A DNA stretch of 64,000 bases from positions 1,317,303 through 1,381,302 of the forward strand of contig NZ_OY761553.1 of the NCBI RefSeq assembly GCF_963664735.1. Reading direction: 5' to 3'. This stretch comes from an uncultured Cohaesibacter sp. Its GTDB lineage: Bacteria; Pseudomonadota; Alphaproteobacteria; Rhizobiales; Cohaesibacteraceae. The notes beneath the pieces are model-generated. The model ran no database searches, had not been told where the DNA came from, and worked only from the letters and a program-made list of their open reading frames with translations. The position numbers and the translations under genes are program-made. Shown here piece by piece: positions 47,868-55,625 of this stretch (position 1 is the stretch's first letter; each line of letters begins with the position of its first letter).

Positions 47868-48191
47868 TCAGGCGGCGAAACTCTTGCCACAAGCGCACAT
47901 GCCAGCGGTATTGGGATTGTCGAACGTAAAGCCAGCACCCTTTTCTGTTTCGGCGAAATCAATTGTGGTTCCGATCAGAATTTCGGCATTTTGCGGCACG
48001 ACATAAAGCTTGATGGCACCGCAATCGACGATATGGTCTTCCGGCTCTGGCGCGGCGACCAACGCAAGACTATATTTCACCCCGGCGCAGCCGGCCATGT
48101 CGGCGGCAATGCGAAGACCGGTCAGCGGCTTTTCGGATTTTTCGATAAGGCTTGTTAGCTTTGCTTGAGCGTTGTCTGTGAGTGTCAGCAT
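47868..48191 (-). CDS. HesB/IscA-type Fe-S assembly protein of the nif cluster
   Basis: Start at 48191 gives 107 residues. The three IscA cysteines are in DMAGCAGVKYSLAL and NTAGMCACGKSF (the C-terminal CxC). It is typical of NifIscA, a carrier for Fe-S clusters. It is first in an operon with nifV, W, Z and M, led by a sigma-54 promoter about 45 nt upstream. Confidence 0.93.
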   Translation of the reverse strand: MLTLTDNAQAKLTSLIEKSEKPLTGLRIAADMAGCAGVKYSLALVAAPEPEDHIVDCGAIKLYVVPQNAEILIGTTIDFAETEKGAGFTFDNPNTAGMCACGKSFAA

Positions 48192-48233
48192 TGTCGTACC
48201 TTTCGGCTTGTTTCCGGCTCTTACAAATGAATT

Positions 48234-48249
48234 TGCAAAAGCCGTGCCA
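48234..48249 (-). promoter_or_regulatory. Sigma-54 -24/-12 promoter of the iscA-nifVWZM operon
   Basis: On the minus strand the sequence is TGGCACGGCTTTTGCA: GG-N10-GC with the full TGGCAC and TTGC elements. It is 43 nt upstream of the iscA start. Confidence 0.9.
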
Positions 48250-48316
48250 TCACACAAAATAAACGCAAAGCACTGATATTAATGACATAACCACTTTCGC
48301 CTCTCAACATGTGCCT

Positions 48317-48332
48317 TGTCGCAAAGCCGACA
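48317..48332. promoter_or_regulatory. NifA upstream activator site for iscA-nifVWZM
   Basis: TGTCGCAAAGCCGACA fits TGT-N10-ACA and lies 68 nt upstream of the -24 element. Confidence 0.8.
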
Positions 48333-48356
48333 ATCCAACCGTCCCTCAGAAACGAC

Positions 48357-48388
48357 AATGCCGCCCCTTGTTAACAATGGGCGGCATT
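48357..48388. terminator. Strong hairpin after fdxB, likely end of the nifE operon
   Basis: AATGCCGCCC and GGGCGGCATT form a perfect 10-bp stem with a 12-nt loop, 35 nt after the fdxB stop. No clear T-run follows on either strand, so it may stop transcription weakly or protect the 3' end. It also separates the two transcripts. Confidence 0.55.
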
Positions 48389-48423
48389 GGATTGTTGTCT
48401 TGAACTTCAATTTGCGGAACTGA

Positions 48424-48762
48424 TCAGGCAGCTTCCTTGGTAGTGTGCGTAAAGCACCCTTTCGGGCAAATCTTGGAGCAGGCTTCACAGCCAATGCAGT
48501 CGCCATTGTTTTTCAGCGTCATGACCATGCTGGTGTCATCAGAAAAACCATCATCGTCGTCATCACCAAACGGATCATCATCATCGAGATCTTCTTCATC
48601 ATCGTCCAGATCAAGGCTTTCGCGCTCAACCAATTCGAACACATCTCTGGCGCAAACCCTGTAGCAGCGACCACAGCCGATGCATTTTTTGGCGTCCAGT
48701 GCCTCAACGAATTGCGGCGTCCATTCCGTGCCGTCCATTGTCAATCCGACAAGTGCAGTCAT
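48424..48762 (-). CDS. fdxB: Nif-specific ferredoxin with long acidic linker (FdxB type)
   Basis: The start at 48762 gives 112 residues. Two [4Fe-4S] motifs are visible: CIGCGRCYRVC (residues 27-37) and CIGCEACSKICPKGC (89-103). They are separated by a linker with a run of Asp and Glu (residues 51-76) that is longer than I expect for FdxB proteins. It likely feeds electrons to FeMo-co synthesis or to nitrogenase. It lies at the end of the nifENX operon. Confidence 0.9.
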   Translation of the reverse strand: MTALVGLTMDGTEWTPQFVEALDAKKCIGCGRCYRVCARDVFELVERESLDLDDDEEDLDDDDPFGDDDDDGFSDDTSMVMTLKNNGDCIGCEACSKICPKGCFTHTTKEAA

Positions 48763-48776
48763 TTCTTGCTTTCCTC

Positions 48777-48989
48777 TCACAGTGTGGTCTGGGCTGCCTT
48801 GCAGGCACCCTCGGCTTCTTCCCATGCTTTGCAAGCGGCATAGGTTTCCTCTGCCAGTTGCGGCAGCTCTTCAAACGCAGCGGGCAATCTATCTTCAACC
48901 AAATCATGCAGCTCCATTGCCTTCTCAGACGCAATGCGTTTGGCCTTTCGGGCAGCTTTTGTCAGGACTTTCAGCTCTGCTTCGTCCAT
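48777..48989 (-). CDS. CCE_0567-type small metalloprotein (DUF683)
   Basis: The 70-residue helical protein reads MDEAELKVLTKAARKAKRIA, then AMELHDLVEDRLPAAFEEL and AACKAWEEAEGACKAAQ. It matches the DUF683/CCE_0567 small proteins that follow nifX-DUF269 in many nif clusters. The two His/Glu/Cys-rich helices are the probable metal site. Function is not established to my knowledge. Confidence 0.87.
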   Translation of the reverse strand: MDEAELKVLTKAARKAKRIASEKAMELHDLVEDRLPAAFEELPQLAEETYAACKAWEEAEGACKAAQTTL

Positions 48990-49008
48990 GGTTCAGTCCC
49001 CTTTGAAA

Positions 49009-49485
49009 TCACAGTTTCGCCACGTCGCGGTGGTCCTCCACGAGCGCTGCTGCTTTGGATATGATCTTTTCCGCTTCTTCCTGCATATGATCGAGCGACT
49101 TGAAGCCGAAGCGATGAACATCCCTGAGATTTTTGTCGAAGACAATCAGCTTGCCCACGGCGATAATCACGCGGCCGAACCCCTCATAAGTCAGGTTGAT
49201 CAGCGGCACGGCCATGAGACCGGTCGTTGCCTCTATGCTGGTAGTCAAGGCGTTGTACCAGGCCTTGATCCGCATGATCACATCCTCATCCGGATCGCCG
49301 ATGACGGGCACCTGCCGCTTGCGCTCCTTGGTCAGGATATATGGGTCGATGATCTCGTTCTCGCCGGATTTGTCCCAAATTCCATAGGCATCCACGGCCC
49401 GAATCTGGCGCAGCATTTCCTTGACAAAAGGAGTTTCCAGTGCGGGATCATCCTTCTCTACTACCATTTGGTCCCAATCGCTCAT
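49009..49485 (-). CDS. NifX-associated protein (DUF269)
   Basis: Start at 49485 with GAGGG upstream (overlapping the nifX end) gives 158 residues, the family size. Blocks are ETPFVKEMLRQIRAVDAYGIWD (about residues 17-38), RQVPVIGDPDEDVIMRIKAWYNALT, and GFGRVIIAVGKLIVFDKNLRDVHRFGF. DUF269 proteins are always near nifX and probably support FeMo-co assembly. It starts 7 nt after the nifX stop. Confidence 0.92.
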   Translation of the reverse strand: MSDWDQMVVEKDDPALETPFVKEMLRQIRAVDAYGIWDKSGENEIIDPYILTKERKRQVPVIGDPDEDVIMRIKAWYNALTTSIEATTGLMAVPLINLTYEGFGRVIIAVGKLIVFDKNLRDVHRFGFKSLDHMQEEAEKIISKAAALVEDHRDVAKL

Positions 49486-49492
49486 ATCGCCC

Positions 49493-49987
49493 TCATTCGC
49501 TCCAACCTTCGGTTTCCATTTCATCAAATCTACGCGGGTCATCCCGCAGCCCCTGAATGCTTTCAAGTGCTCGGAGCACCCAGAATGCCGGTTCGGACTT
49601 CAGCTCTTCCTGAAATTTGCCAAGCTGAAGCTTGATCGATGTACCATCGGCCACTTTGAGGGGCTGCACACCGGCCTGCTTGAGTTGGGCGATGGCAGAG
49701 GCCCCAACGGCGCGGCAGTAAACAGCGGCAACGCCTTCAAGAGAGGCTATTCTCGCCTTCAGCTTGTCTTCACTGCCATCCTGAGAGGCTTGCTCGAAAG
49801 AGATGCTCTGGTGAAAATGCGCAGCATCTCGCGTTACCAAGAAGATCGCAAAGCTCTCGCTTGTGCCGAAATGCTGATCCACATGGTGTTGATCACTCGT
49901 CGCAAAGGCAATTTTCAAAGCCTTGTCTTCGAACCCGTCTTCAATGGTGCCGTCCACCAAAGTGAGCGTGCGGCTGACTTGAACCAT
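49493..49987 (-). CDS. nifX: NifX, FeMo-co precursor carrier
   Basis: The 164-residue protein has the NifX/NifB-C-like fold: KALKIAFATSDQHHVDQHFGTSESFAIFLVT (about residues 22-52), VYCRAVGASAIAQLKQAGVQPLKVADG and LGKFQEELKSEPAFW. GGGAG lies before the ATG. The start overlaps the end of nifN by 47 nt. It binds NifB-co and VK-cluster during FeMo-co synthesis. Confidence 0.93.
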   Translation of the reverse strand: MVQVSRTLTLVDGTIEDGFEDKALKIAFATSDQHHVDQHFGTSESFAIFLVTRDAAHFHQSISFEQASQDGSEDKLKARIASLEGVAAVYCRAVGASAIAQLKQAGVQPLKVADGTSIKLQLGKFQEELKSEPAFWVLRALESIQGLRDDPRRFDEMETEGWSE

Positions 49988-51359
49988 TGTGCTCCCCCTT
50001 CATGTCCTGAACCTGAGCGTAAATTGACCGATAGGGTTCCAGCGCTCCCTTTTCGGTTTCGATGAGCAGATTGGCCAGCTCAAACAGCGTATGCTTTGTC
50101 CCTAGATATCCAATCCAACAGTGTGAGGCGGCGCCTATCCGGTCATATTGAGGGAAACCGGCACGCAGCAGCGGCAGGCCGAGCCGCTCCGCGCTCGCGG
50201 CACAATGGGAATTGCCGATAAGAAGATCAGCCCCGCCTTGGGTGGCAAATTTCTCCAACTCCTGCAGGTCCCCGATCTTGACTTCCCTAGCACGAACCCG
50301 TTTGAGAACTGACGTGTTTGAGGGGGAAATGGCAGCCACCAGATCACAGCCAATGCTTGCCAGCAGATCGCTCAACGCCTTGAGCAGATCGGGATCGGCT
50401 GCTACGGCGGCCCTTCCCATCCCGAGATTGAAATGGGTGTCGAGCATGGCGTCTTGCAGTTGCTGGCGTTGGCGTTCAAATCGCTTGGGCACGGCTTGCC
50501 CGGTCAGCTCGTGCAGCATCATGATGAATTGATCCATTGCCTCTATGCCCATGAGGTGATCAAAACGATAATCAGGCACACCTGTACGCTCATGAAGCAA
50601 ATCTGCTGCGACATTCATGCTGGCGCCAATAACGATGGTCGCCGATGCCATATGCAAATACTCAAAATCGCCGACGGATGTTCCCCCCGTAGTCAGAGGG
50701 CTGTAATCCTTGGCATCCAGATGCCCATCAAGGCTCGTTGAGAGATCCGGCAAGACGATCGGCAACAACCCAAAGGCTTCGACGGTTTCCTTAATTTCAT
50801 CAATATCGGCGGGCGTCAGCGAAGCATTCACGAGGATATTGACCTGCCGATTGGTCGGCACACCGCCCTTCTTCTCGGCCTCAGGCACCAGGCGATTGAT
50901 CATCTCATAAACAGCCTTTGCAAAGCCTGTTTCCAGAGCCCCCACATAGTCGGGTGTTTCTACGGGCACAACGGCCGTCTTGTAGCATTCAGGGTGGCTC
51001 TTGCGAAAAACGGCAACAGCCCCGTTCACGTCCGAGCCCTGGGTTTCGGAAAGACCCGTTGTCGGAATGCCGACGAGAGCGGGTTGGAACTTCTCACAAA
51101 GGGTGGTAAGGCCCTCAACCACATTTTCGTCAGAGCCCATAATGGTGCTGACCTGATCCATTGCTGTGGTTTGCAAGGCGACCGGTTCACGGAAATGACC
51201 GATCAGATAGATCTTGCCATAAGCCGTACAGCCTTGAGCACCATGGAGCATGGCGATGGCATCGCGAATGCCCAGAAAGGCAAGTGACGCACCGAGAGAA
51301 CTGCTCGCCTTGAGAGGACTAACAGAGAGCGCTTTGTTGCGTTTGATGATTTCTGCCAT
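49941..51359 (-). CDS. nifN: NifN, FeMo-co scaffold
   Basis: The start at 51359 gives 472 residues. Blocks are LKASSSLGASLAFLGIRDAIA, LHGAQGCTAYGKIYLIGHFREPVALQTTAMDQ (about residues 38-70), GLTTLCEKFQPALVGIPTTGLSETQGSDV and LIGNSHCAASAERLGLPLLRAGFPQYDRIG. It resembles NifK but lacks most P-cluster cysteines, as NifN does. It overlaps nifX and lies 4 nt after the nifE stop. Confidence 0.95.
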   Translation of the reverse strand: MAEIIKRNKALSVSPLKASSSLGASLAFLGIRDAIAMLHGAQGCTAYGKIYLIGHFREPVALQTTAMDQVSTIMGSDENVVEGLTTLCEKFQPALVGIPTTGLSETQGSDVNGAVAVFRKSHPECYKTAVVPVETPDYVGALETGFAKAVYEMINRLVPEAEKKGGVPTNRQVNILVNASLTPADIDEIKETVEAFGLLPIVLPDLSTSLDGHLDAKDYSPLTTGGTSVGDFEYLHMASATIVIGASMNVAADLLHERTGVPDYRFDHLMGIEAMDQFIMMLHELTGQAVPKRFERQRQQLQDAMLDTHFNLGMGRAAVAADPDLLKALSDLLASIGCDLVAAISPSNTSVLKRVRAREVKIGDLQELEKFATQGGADLLIGNSHCAASAERLGLPLLRAGFPQYDRIGAASHCWIGYLGTKHTLFELANLLIETEKGALEPYRSIYAQVQDMKGEHNGSSQPHAHFGGRHH

Positions 51360-51363
51360 GGTC

Positions 51364-52764
51364 TTACTCCGCCGCGACACTGAGAGGTTTTTGCCAAGGA
51401 GCCGGCTCGCGCACAGCTTTCCAGATTGGACTTTCCACCGCTTGCACGATCTGCTCGGCAAAGGTGATCATGCCCTCATAGCCCGCATAAGCGAGCTCTC
51501 GCTCCTGATTGATGTGAAGGAAGGGAATGCGCGCCTTGAGCGCGGTATACATGTTGCGGCCACCAGCGATGAGGATATCCGTCCCGGTTTCGTTGACCAT
51601 GTCGATCAGCTTGCGTGCCCCCTGACTTTCATCAAGCATGACAGTCTTCTCGCCCATCAGCTCGAGTATCTTGGCCTTGTCCTGTTCCGTGGATTTGCGC
51701 GTTGAGGTGGCGACAACTTCCATACCCAGATCTTGCAGCACAGAGATGATCGACCAGGCCTTGACACCACCGGTATAGAGCAGGACCCTCTTGCCCTTGA
51801 GCCGTTGCTTGAAGGGCTCAAGGCGAGCGTGAGCAGCGGCCTCTTCCCGTGCAATCAGGGCCTCTGTGCGTTCGCAAAGTGATGGATCATTGATGAGGCG
51901 CGCAAATTCTCTCAGCGCTATCCCCATGTCGCGAATACCGTAGAAACTACCTTCAAACCATGGCGTGCCATAGCCCTCCTTGAGCTTGCGAGCAACATTG
52001 ATCATGGCTTTGGAGCAAACCATCATATTGACTTCCGAGCGGTGCATGGTCTGCACTTCGCGGAAGCGCGCATCCCCGGACAGGGAGCCCAGAACACGCA
52101 GCCCCAGCTCATCAAACAGAGGCTGCACATGCCACAATTCACCGGCGATATTATATTCGCCGATCAGAGCGATATCATGGACCGTGATGCCGTCGCGCTG
52201 GAGATGCTCGGGCACCGGGTCCGGCTCGCGCGTCCCGATGACATGTCGAACCATCGATTCACCGGCAATGCGGTTCCCCAGATTCTTGGTGCCATAAAAT
52301 CCGGCAGCATCCACAGGCACGACCGGCACACCCCAGCGCGCCTGAGCAGCCTTGCAAACAGCGCCAATATCATCGCCGATCAAAGCCGGAACACAGGTAT
52401 TGTAAACAAAAACAGCTTCAGGATTTTGCTCGTCAATGGCTTGCTTGATCGAGTGAAACAGACGCTTTTCGCCGCGCCCCATGATAACGTCCTGCTCGGT
52501 CAGATCCGTTGTGAAGCCCATCTTGTAGAGCTTGGCACCAGAAGAACGGCTGCCCCGGTTATCCCATGCACTCCCTGCGCAGGCGATGGAGCCGTGCACG
52601 ATATGGGCAACATCGGCGATAGGCAATAGAGCGATCTGGGCACCATCGAAACAGCACCCGCCAGCAGCAGCACCGGGCTTTGGTCTGGCACAACCGGATT
52701 TGGATTTGTGGTTATGTTCGCAGGCTGGCTCATCAAGTAGATGCGCAATTTCACTTTGTTTCAT
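51364..52764 (-). CDS. nifE: NifE, FeMo-co scaffold
   Basis: The ATG at 52764 gives 466 residues. [30 protein letters not shown] (about residues 59-88) and [24 protein letters not shown] mark NifE, as does [32 protein letters not shown]. With NifN it forms the scaffold where NifB-co becomes FeMo-co. It is first in an operon led by its own sigma-54 promoter. Confidence 0.95.
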   Translation of the reverse strand: MKQSEIAHLLDEPACEHNHKSKSGCARPKPGAAAGGCCFDGAQIALLPIADVAHIVHGSIACAGSAWDNRGSRSSGAKLYKMGFTTDLTEQDVIMGRGEKRLFHSIKQAIDEQNPEAVFVYNTCVPALIGDDIGAVCKAAQARWGVPVVPVDAAGFYGTKNLGNRIAGESMVRHVIGTREPDPVPEHLQRDGITVHDIALIGEYNIAGELWHVQPLFDELGLRVLGSLSGDARFREVQTMHRSEVNMMVCSKAMINVARKLKEGYGTPWFEGSFYGIRDMGIALREFARLINDPSLCERTEALIAREEAAAHARLEPFKQRLKGKRVLLYTGGVKAWSIISVLQDLGMEVVATSTRKSTEQDKAKILELMGEKTVMLDESQGARKLIDMVNETGTDILIAGGRNMYTALKARIPFLHINQERELAYAGYEGMITFAEQIVQAVESPIWKAVREPAPWQKPLSVAAE

Positions 52765-52806
52765 TGGCCACAAACCTCGCTAAAAGAAATGTCTAACTTT
52801 CTTACT

Positions 52807-52822
52807 AGCAAGGTCTATGCCA
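52807..52822 (-). promoter_or_regulatory. Sigma-54 -24/-12 promoter of nifE operon
   Basis: On the minus strand TGGCATAGACCTTGCT has GG-N10-GC with the TGGCA and TTGC elements, 43 nt before the nifE start. Confidence 0.88.
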
Positions 52823-52867
52823 CAAACTAACCATATGAAATTTAAGTATAATTCTTGATTTTTAAAA

Positions 52868-52883
52868 TGTCAGAAAACCGACA
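52868..52883. promoter_or_regulatory. NifA upstream activator site for nifE
   Basis: TGTCAGAAAACCGACA fits TGT-N10-ACA, 46 nt upstream of the -24 element and just before the end of the upstream gene. Confidence 0.8.
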
Positions 52884-52894
52884 AAATCCAAACA

Positions 52895-53884
52895 TTACAA
52901 CAATGTCGGCAATGCGCCTGCACCAAACACATAAGGAAAGCGGATCCAGTTTTCGAGGACTTCAAGATCTTTCTCTGCCAGATAGCGATAGTTGCGCTGG
53001 TGGTCCATATAGACCGCTGTTGCAATCTGCGGCCAGATCTTCTGCTCAACCAGCATGTTGAAATACCATGCCATCGGGAAACCGGCGTTTTTGTCATATT
53101 CCTTGAGAAAATGTGAGAGATTTGTCCCGCTCATGTTAGCGACGTTGTCGCTGGGCAAAGGCAGCTTTTTGACCGGAACCGGCGTTGCTTCCGTTTTTCG
53201 TTCTCCGAAGCGATCAAGGAACGGCAAGAGCTTGAGAACGAAATGATCACTGAAGCGTTCCTTGCTGGAAGCCGTCGTTTTGTCCCATTCCTCGAGAAAG
53301 CGGATATAGCGCAGGTCTGACCCTTCCGAGGAAAGCTGTTTTTTCACCAGTTCGCTAATGTCGGTTATGGAATGGAAGACATAACGCGGCGGTGTCATTT
53401 CCCTGGGCTCGACGCGAGCGGCAAAGGCACCATGCGGATCCAGAAGATCCTCAAGATCATCCGGTATCTGATCATTGATAAACAATGGGCGGTCGACTAC
53501 TTCGGTCAACTCTTCCACTTTGAGCTGGACAAAATCGGCCGCTTCCCCGCCAGTTTGTGCGACGAAATAATGGCATTTCCCATCATGGCGTGTGGTAAAA
53601 TAGTCTTCGGCTCCATATTTCTCATAAAGAGCGAACATGTCATGGTCAGACTCTTCTTCTGCCCATTCCCTCAGATTGCTTGCAATGCGGGTGCCTTGTT
53701 CATCTACAAGGCCTCCTAGCCGATACCAACCGCTGAGCGTTGTGCGGTATCGGAAATTGAGATCTGGCAAAATGGTGCCAACGGCCTCAACAAGCGAAAC
53801 GTGATGTGTTCCAGGTTTGACCTTGCTGCAAATCTCATTGAGCTGGGCAATTCTCGGTTCAAATTCGTGTACTGGATTTGTCAT
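52895..53884 (-). CDS. Uncharacterised nif-cluster protein of 329 residues
   Basis: Start at 53884 is the first ATG. An upstream TTG could add eight residues. The protein is soluble and I do not recognise a family. Visible segments are HHVSLVEAVGTILPDLNFRYRTTLSGWYRLGGLVDEQGTR (about residues 28-67), WAEEESDHDMFALYEKYGAEDYFTTRHDGKCHYFVAQTGG, RYIRFLEEWDKTTASSKERFSDHFVLKLLPFLDRFGE and a C-terminal RNYRYLAEKDLEVLENWIRFPYVFGAG. It ends the nifH operon, after the DUF6129 gene. Its place between MoFe genes and nifE suggests a nitrogenase helper. Confidence 0.75.
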   Translation of the reverse strand: MTNPVHEFEPRIAQLNEICSKVKPGTHHVSLVEAVGTILPDLNFRYRTTLSGWYRLGGLVDEQGTRIASNLREWAEEESDHDMFALYEKYGAEDYFTTRHDGKCHYFVAQTGGEAADFVQLKVEELTEVVDRPLFINDQIPDDLEDLLDPHGAFAARVEPREMTPPRYVFHSITDISELVKKQLSSEGSDLRYIRFLEEWDKTTASSKERFSDHFVLKLLPFLDRFGERKTEATPVPVKKLPLPSDNVANMSGTNLSHFLKEYDKNAGFPMAWYFNMLVEQKIWPQIATAVYMDHQRNYRYLAEKDLEVLENWIRFPYVFGAGALPTLL

Positions 53885-53908
53885 GGATGTCTCTAAAGCG
53901 CCTCCCAA

Positions 53909-54181
53909 TTATTCCTCCCAAGGCTCAACCTCTGCGACCACGATTCCGGTCGCGCTCTCGGCCTCAGAGGTAAAGCTGATGCAGCCCTCGCCACCGACGA
54001 CCAGATAGAGGTTAAACGTCTCATGCTCTTTGATCGGCTGCGCTGTCGAGATGTCGTCATCCTGACAAAAGGTAAAATGTATCGCGGGCCATTTGGTTCG
54101 CAAATGTGCGGATAACTCCTCACCAAGTCCTTTTGCAGAAACTTCTCCCACCACATCATCAAGCAGCGCAGCGTCAATCAT
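53909..54181 (-). CDS. DUF6129-type small nif protein
   Basis: The start overlaps the nafY-like stop by 4 nt (ATGA) and gives 90 residues. It has VVGEVSAKGLGEELSAHLRTKWPAIHFTF, a DISTAQPIKEHETFNLYLV segment and GCISFTSEAESATGIVVAEV. I recall small proteins of this kind (DUF6129) beside nif genes, with function unknown. The assignment is by context and pattern, not certain. Confidence 0.65.
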   Translation of the reverse strand: MIDAALLDDVVGEVSAKGLGEELSAHLRTKWPAIHFTFCQDDDISTAQPIKEHETFNLYLVVGGEGCISFTSEAESATGIVVAEVEPWEE

Positions 54182-54879
54182 TCCTTGATTTCCTCCAAGA
54201 ACGGCATCAATGTTTTGGCTTCTTGTCCCATCGCTCGTGCCAACCATGGCGGCGGGCTGCCTGCCAGGACTTTTTGCAAATCAGTGATGATGTCGCGGGC
54301 CTGTCTGCTTGCAGCCAGTTTGATAGGGTGAATGCCGGCGCGAACGACTTTCGCTGCGGCCGGGCCGCCGATCGAAATAACATTCAGCACGTCACAGTCG
54401 GAAATCAGCGCGGCACGCCATTTGTTCTTGTCCTCGACATCGTCGGGCTCGCGCGCGGAACGAATGTCGATAAGGCGGGATTGGGTGGCAGAAACCTGAT
54501 ATATGAGAAACCGACGGCAGGAGCCATAATGGCCGTCAACTTCTTCAGCGGCGTTCGAGGCACAGGCGATGCGGATAGATCCTGGCATATCGCCTTCTTG
54601 GTAAGGCTCGATTGGCAGGTCCTCTGGAGTTTCATCCACGCCATCGCCTTTAAGAACACGCAACGCCACCTTCAACTGGTCTGCCGGTATCTTGATGAAG
54701 TCTTCGCCACCAGCTTGCCGAAAGCTCTTCATACCGAGATTGGCAAACTTTTCTTCAGTCATCGGCAATCCAACTGCCGACCCGAGAATGGAAATCAACG
54801 TTCCGGCATCTATACCGGGAAGGTCATTTGCCGCTAGGCCGATGCGCAAGGCAAGCTCGCGCGACAAAGGGGCTGTCAT
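54178..54879 (-). CDS. NafY/NifY-like FeMo-co binding protein
   Basis: Start at 54879 follows GGAGG and gives 233 residues, near the 243 of NafY. An N-terminal helical domain (about residues 1-90, AGTLISILGSAVGLPMTEEKFANLGMKSFR) precedes a NifX-like C-terminal domain with IRIACASNAAEEVDGHYGSCRRFLIYQVS, SDCDVLNVISIGGPAAAKVVRAGIHPIKL. Such proteins hold apo-MoFe protein or FeMo-co. The terminator before it may lower its level relative to nifHDK. Confidence 0.82.
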   Translation of the reverse strand: MTAPLSRELALRIGLAANDLPGIDAGTLISILGSAVGLPMTEEKFANLGMKSFRQAGGEDFIKIPADQLKVALRVLKGDGVDETPEDLPIEPYQEGDMPGSIRIACASNAAEEVDGHYGSCRRFLIYQVSATQSRLIDIRSAREPDDVEDKNKWRAALISDCDVLNVISIGGPAAAKVVRAGIHPIKLAASRQARDIITDLQKVLAGSPPPWLARAMGQEAKTLMPFLEEIKE

Positions 54880-54917
54880 GCAGAACCTCCAATCCAATAT
54901 CAATTGGTAAATCAAAA

Positions 54918-54970
54918 AGGGACGCGAACTCAGTATGGAACAACAGGCTGCTAGTGATGTTCGCGTCCCT
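54918..54970 (-). terminator. Intrinsic terminator (leaky) between fdxN and the nafY-like gene
   Basis: AGGGACGCGAAC at 54918-54929 pairs fully with GTTCGCGTCCCT at 54959-54970, giving a 12-bp stem with a 29-nt loop. On the minus strand the stem is followed by TTTTTGATTT. I see no separate promoter before the next gene. Confidence 0.8.
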
Positions 54971-54981
54971 CCCCTCGACGA

Positions 54982-55179
54982 CTATTCTGCCGGAACGATG
55001 CAATCTTCCTCGAAACAGCCTTCCATGCATTTGGGACTGTCATGAATGCCCTCACATTCATTGCAAAGCGCAGGATCAATATAATAGACACCCTTACGCG
55101 GGGATATTGCATTGGACGGGCAGGTTGTTTCACAGTCACCACATGCTGTGCAAATATCTGCATTGATCATCATTGCCAT
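54982..55179 (-). CDS. fdxN: 2[4Fe-4S] ferredoxin
   Basis: The 65-residue protein starts at 55179 with AGGAGATA upstream. Cluster motifs are CTACGDCETTCPSNA (residues about 10-24) and CNECEGIHDSPKCMEGCFEEDC. The spacing in the second motif (C-x2-C-x8-C-x3-C) is that of bacterial FdxN-type ferredoxins. It should give electrons to NifH or to the NifB/E/N maturation steps. It follows nifT. Confidence 0.93.
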   Translation of the reverse strand: MAMMINADICTACGDCETTCPSNAISPRKGVYYIDPALCNECEGIHDSPKCMEGCFEEDCIVPAE

Positions 55180-55197
55180 GGTCTATCTCCTTTTGGC

Positions 55198-55258
55198 GAA
55201 GAGAGTTGGTCTGAATTGACCAGAGCACCATTGGTCTGCTGGTCGCTTCCCTCTCTTC
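55198..55258. other. Imperfect hairpin in the nifT-fdxN junction
   Basis: GAAGAGAG at 55198-55205 pairs with CTCTCTTC at 55251-55258, and TGGTC/GACCA pair inside. It could be an RNA processing or stabilising element. Confidence 0.45.
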
Positions 55259-55333
55259 TCATGTTTGGGCTTTCCTTCGATTTCAGGTCTTGGGAGGCTG
55301 AAAATCGCACGTCAAGAAAGCACCGAAGAATGG

Positions 55334-55546
55334 CTAACCGCGTTTGAAACGCAGCGTTGTCGGAAATTCGGGTGGTGGGGAAATCGGATCAATGAAGAAT
55401 TTATCTCCATTGGAAAGCTCCACCATGCCGCCCCATGCGTCGTCCGTATTGGTCTCGACAGAAGTGATGACTTCCTCAAGGTCCTTCTTGGCCACATAGA
55501 ACAGCAAATCGCCCTTATCGTTGTATCTGAGCATTACGTTTGGCAT
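55334..55546 (-). CDS. nifT: NifT/FixU
   Basis: The start at 55546 gives 70 residues, the usual size. NVMLRYNDKGDLLFYVAKKDLEEVI and GGMVELSNGDKFFIDP are the NifT pattern. It follows nifK by 79 nt. Its role is not essential in most species tested. Confidence 0.93.
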   Translation of the reverse strand: MPNVMLRYNDKGDLLFYVAKKDLEEVITSVETNTDDAWGGMVELSNGDKFFIDPISPPPEFPTTLRFKRG

Positions 55547-55571
55547 TTCGGTCTCCTGTTCACCTACCGCG

Positions 55572-55596
55572 CCTCCGCCATATTGCATGACGGAGG
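55572..55596. other. Hairpin in the nifK-nifT junction
   Basis: CCTCCG and CGGAGG with CAT/ATG inside form a stem with one mismatch. It lies between the nifK stop and the nifT start. Confidence 0.5.
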
Positions 55597-55625
55597 GTTG
55601 GCAGGAGCGGTTTTGGGCCGATGCT

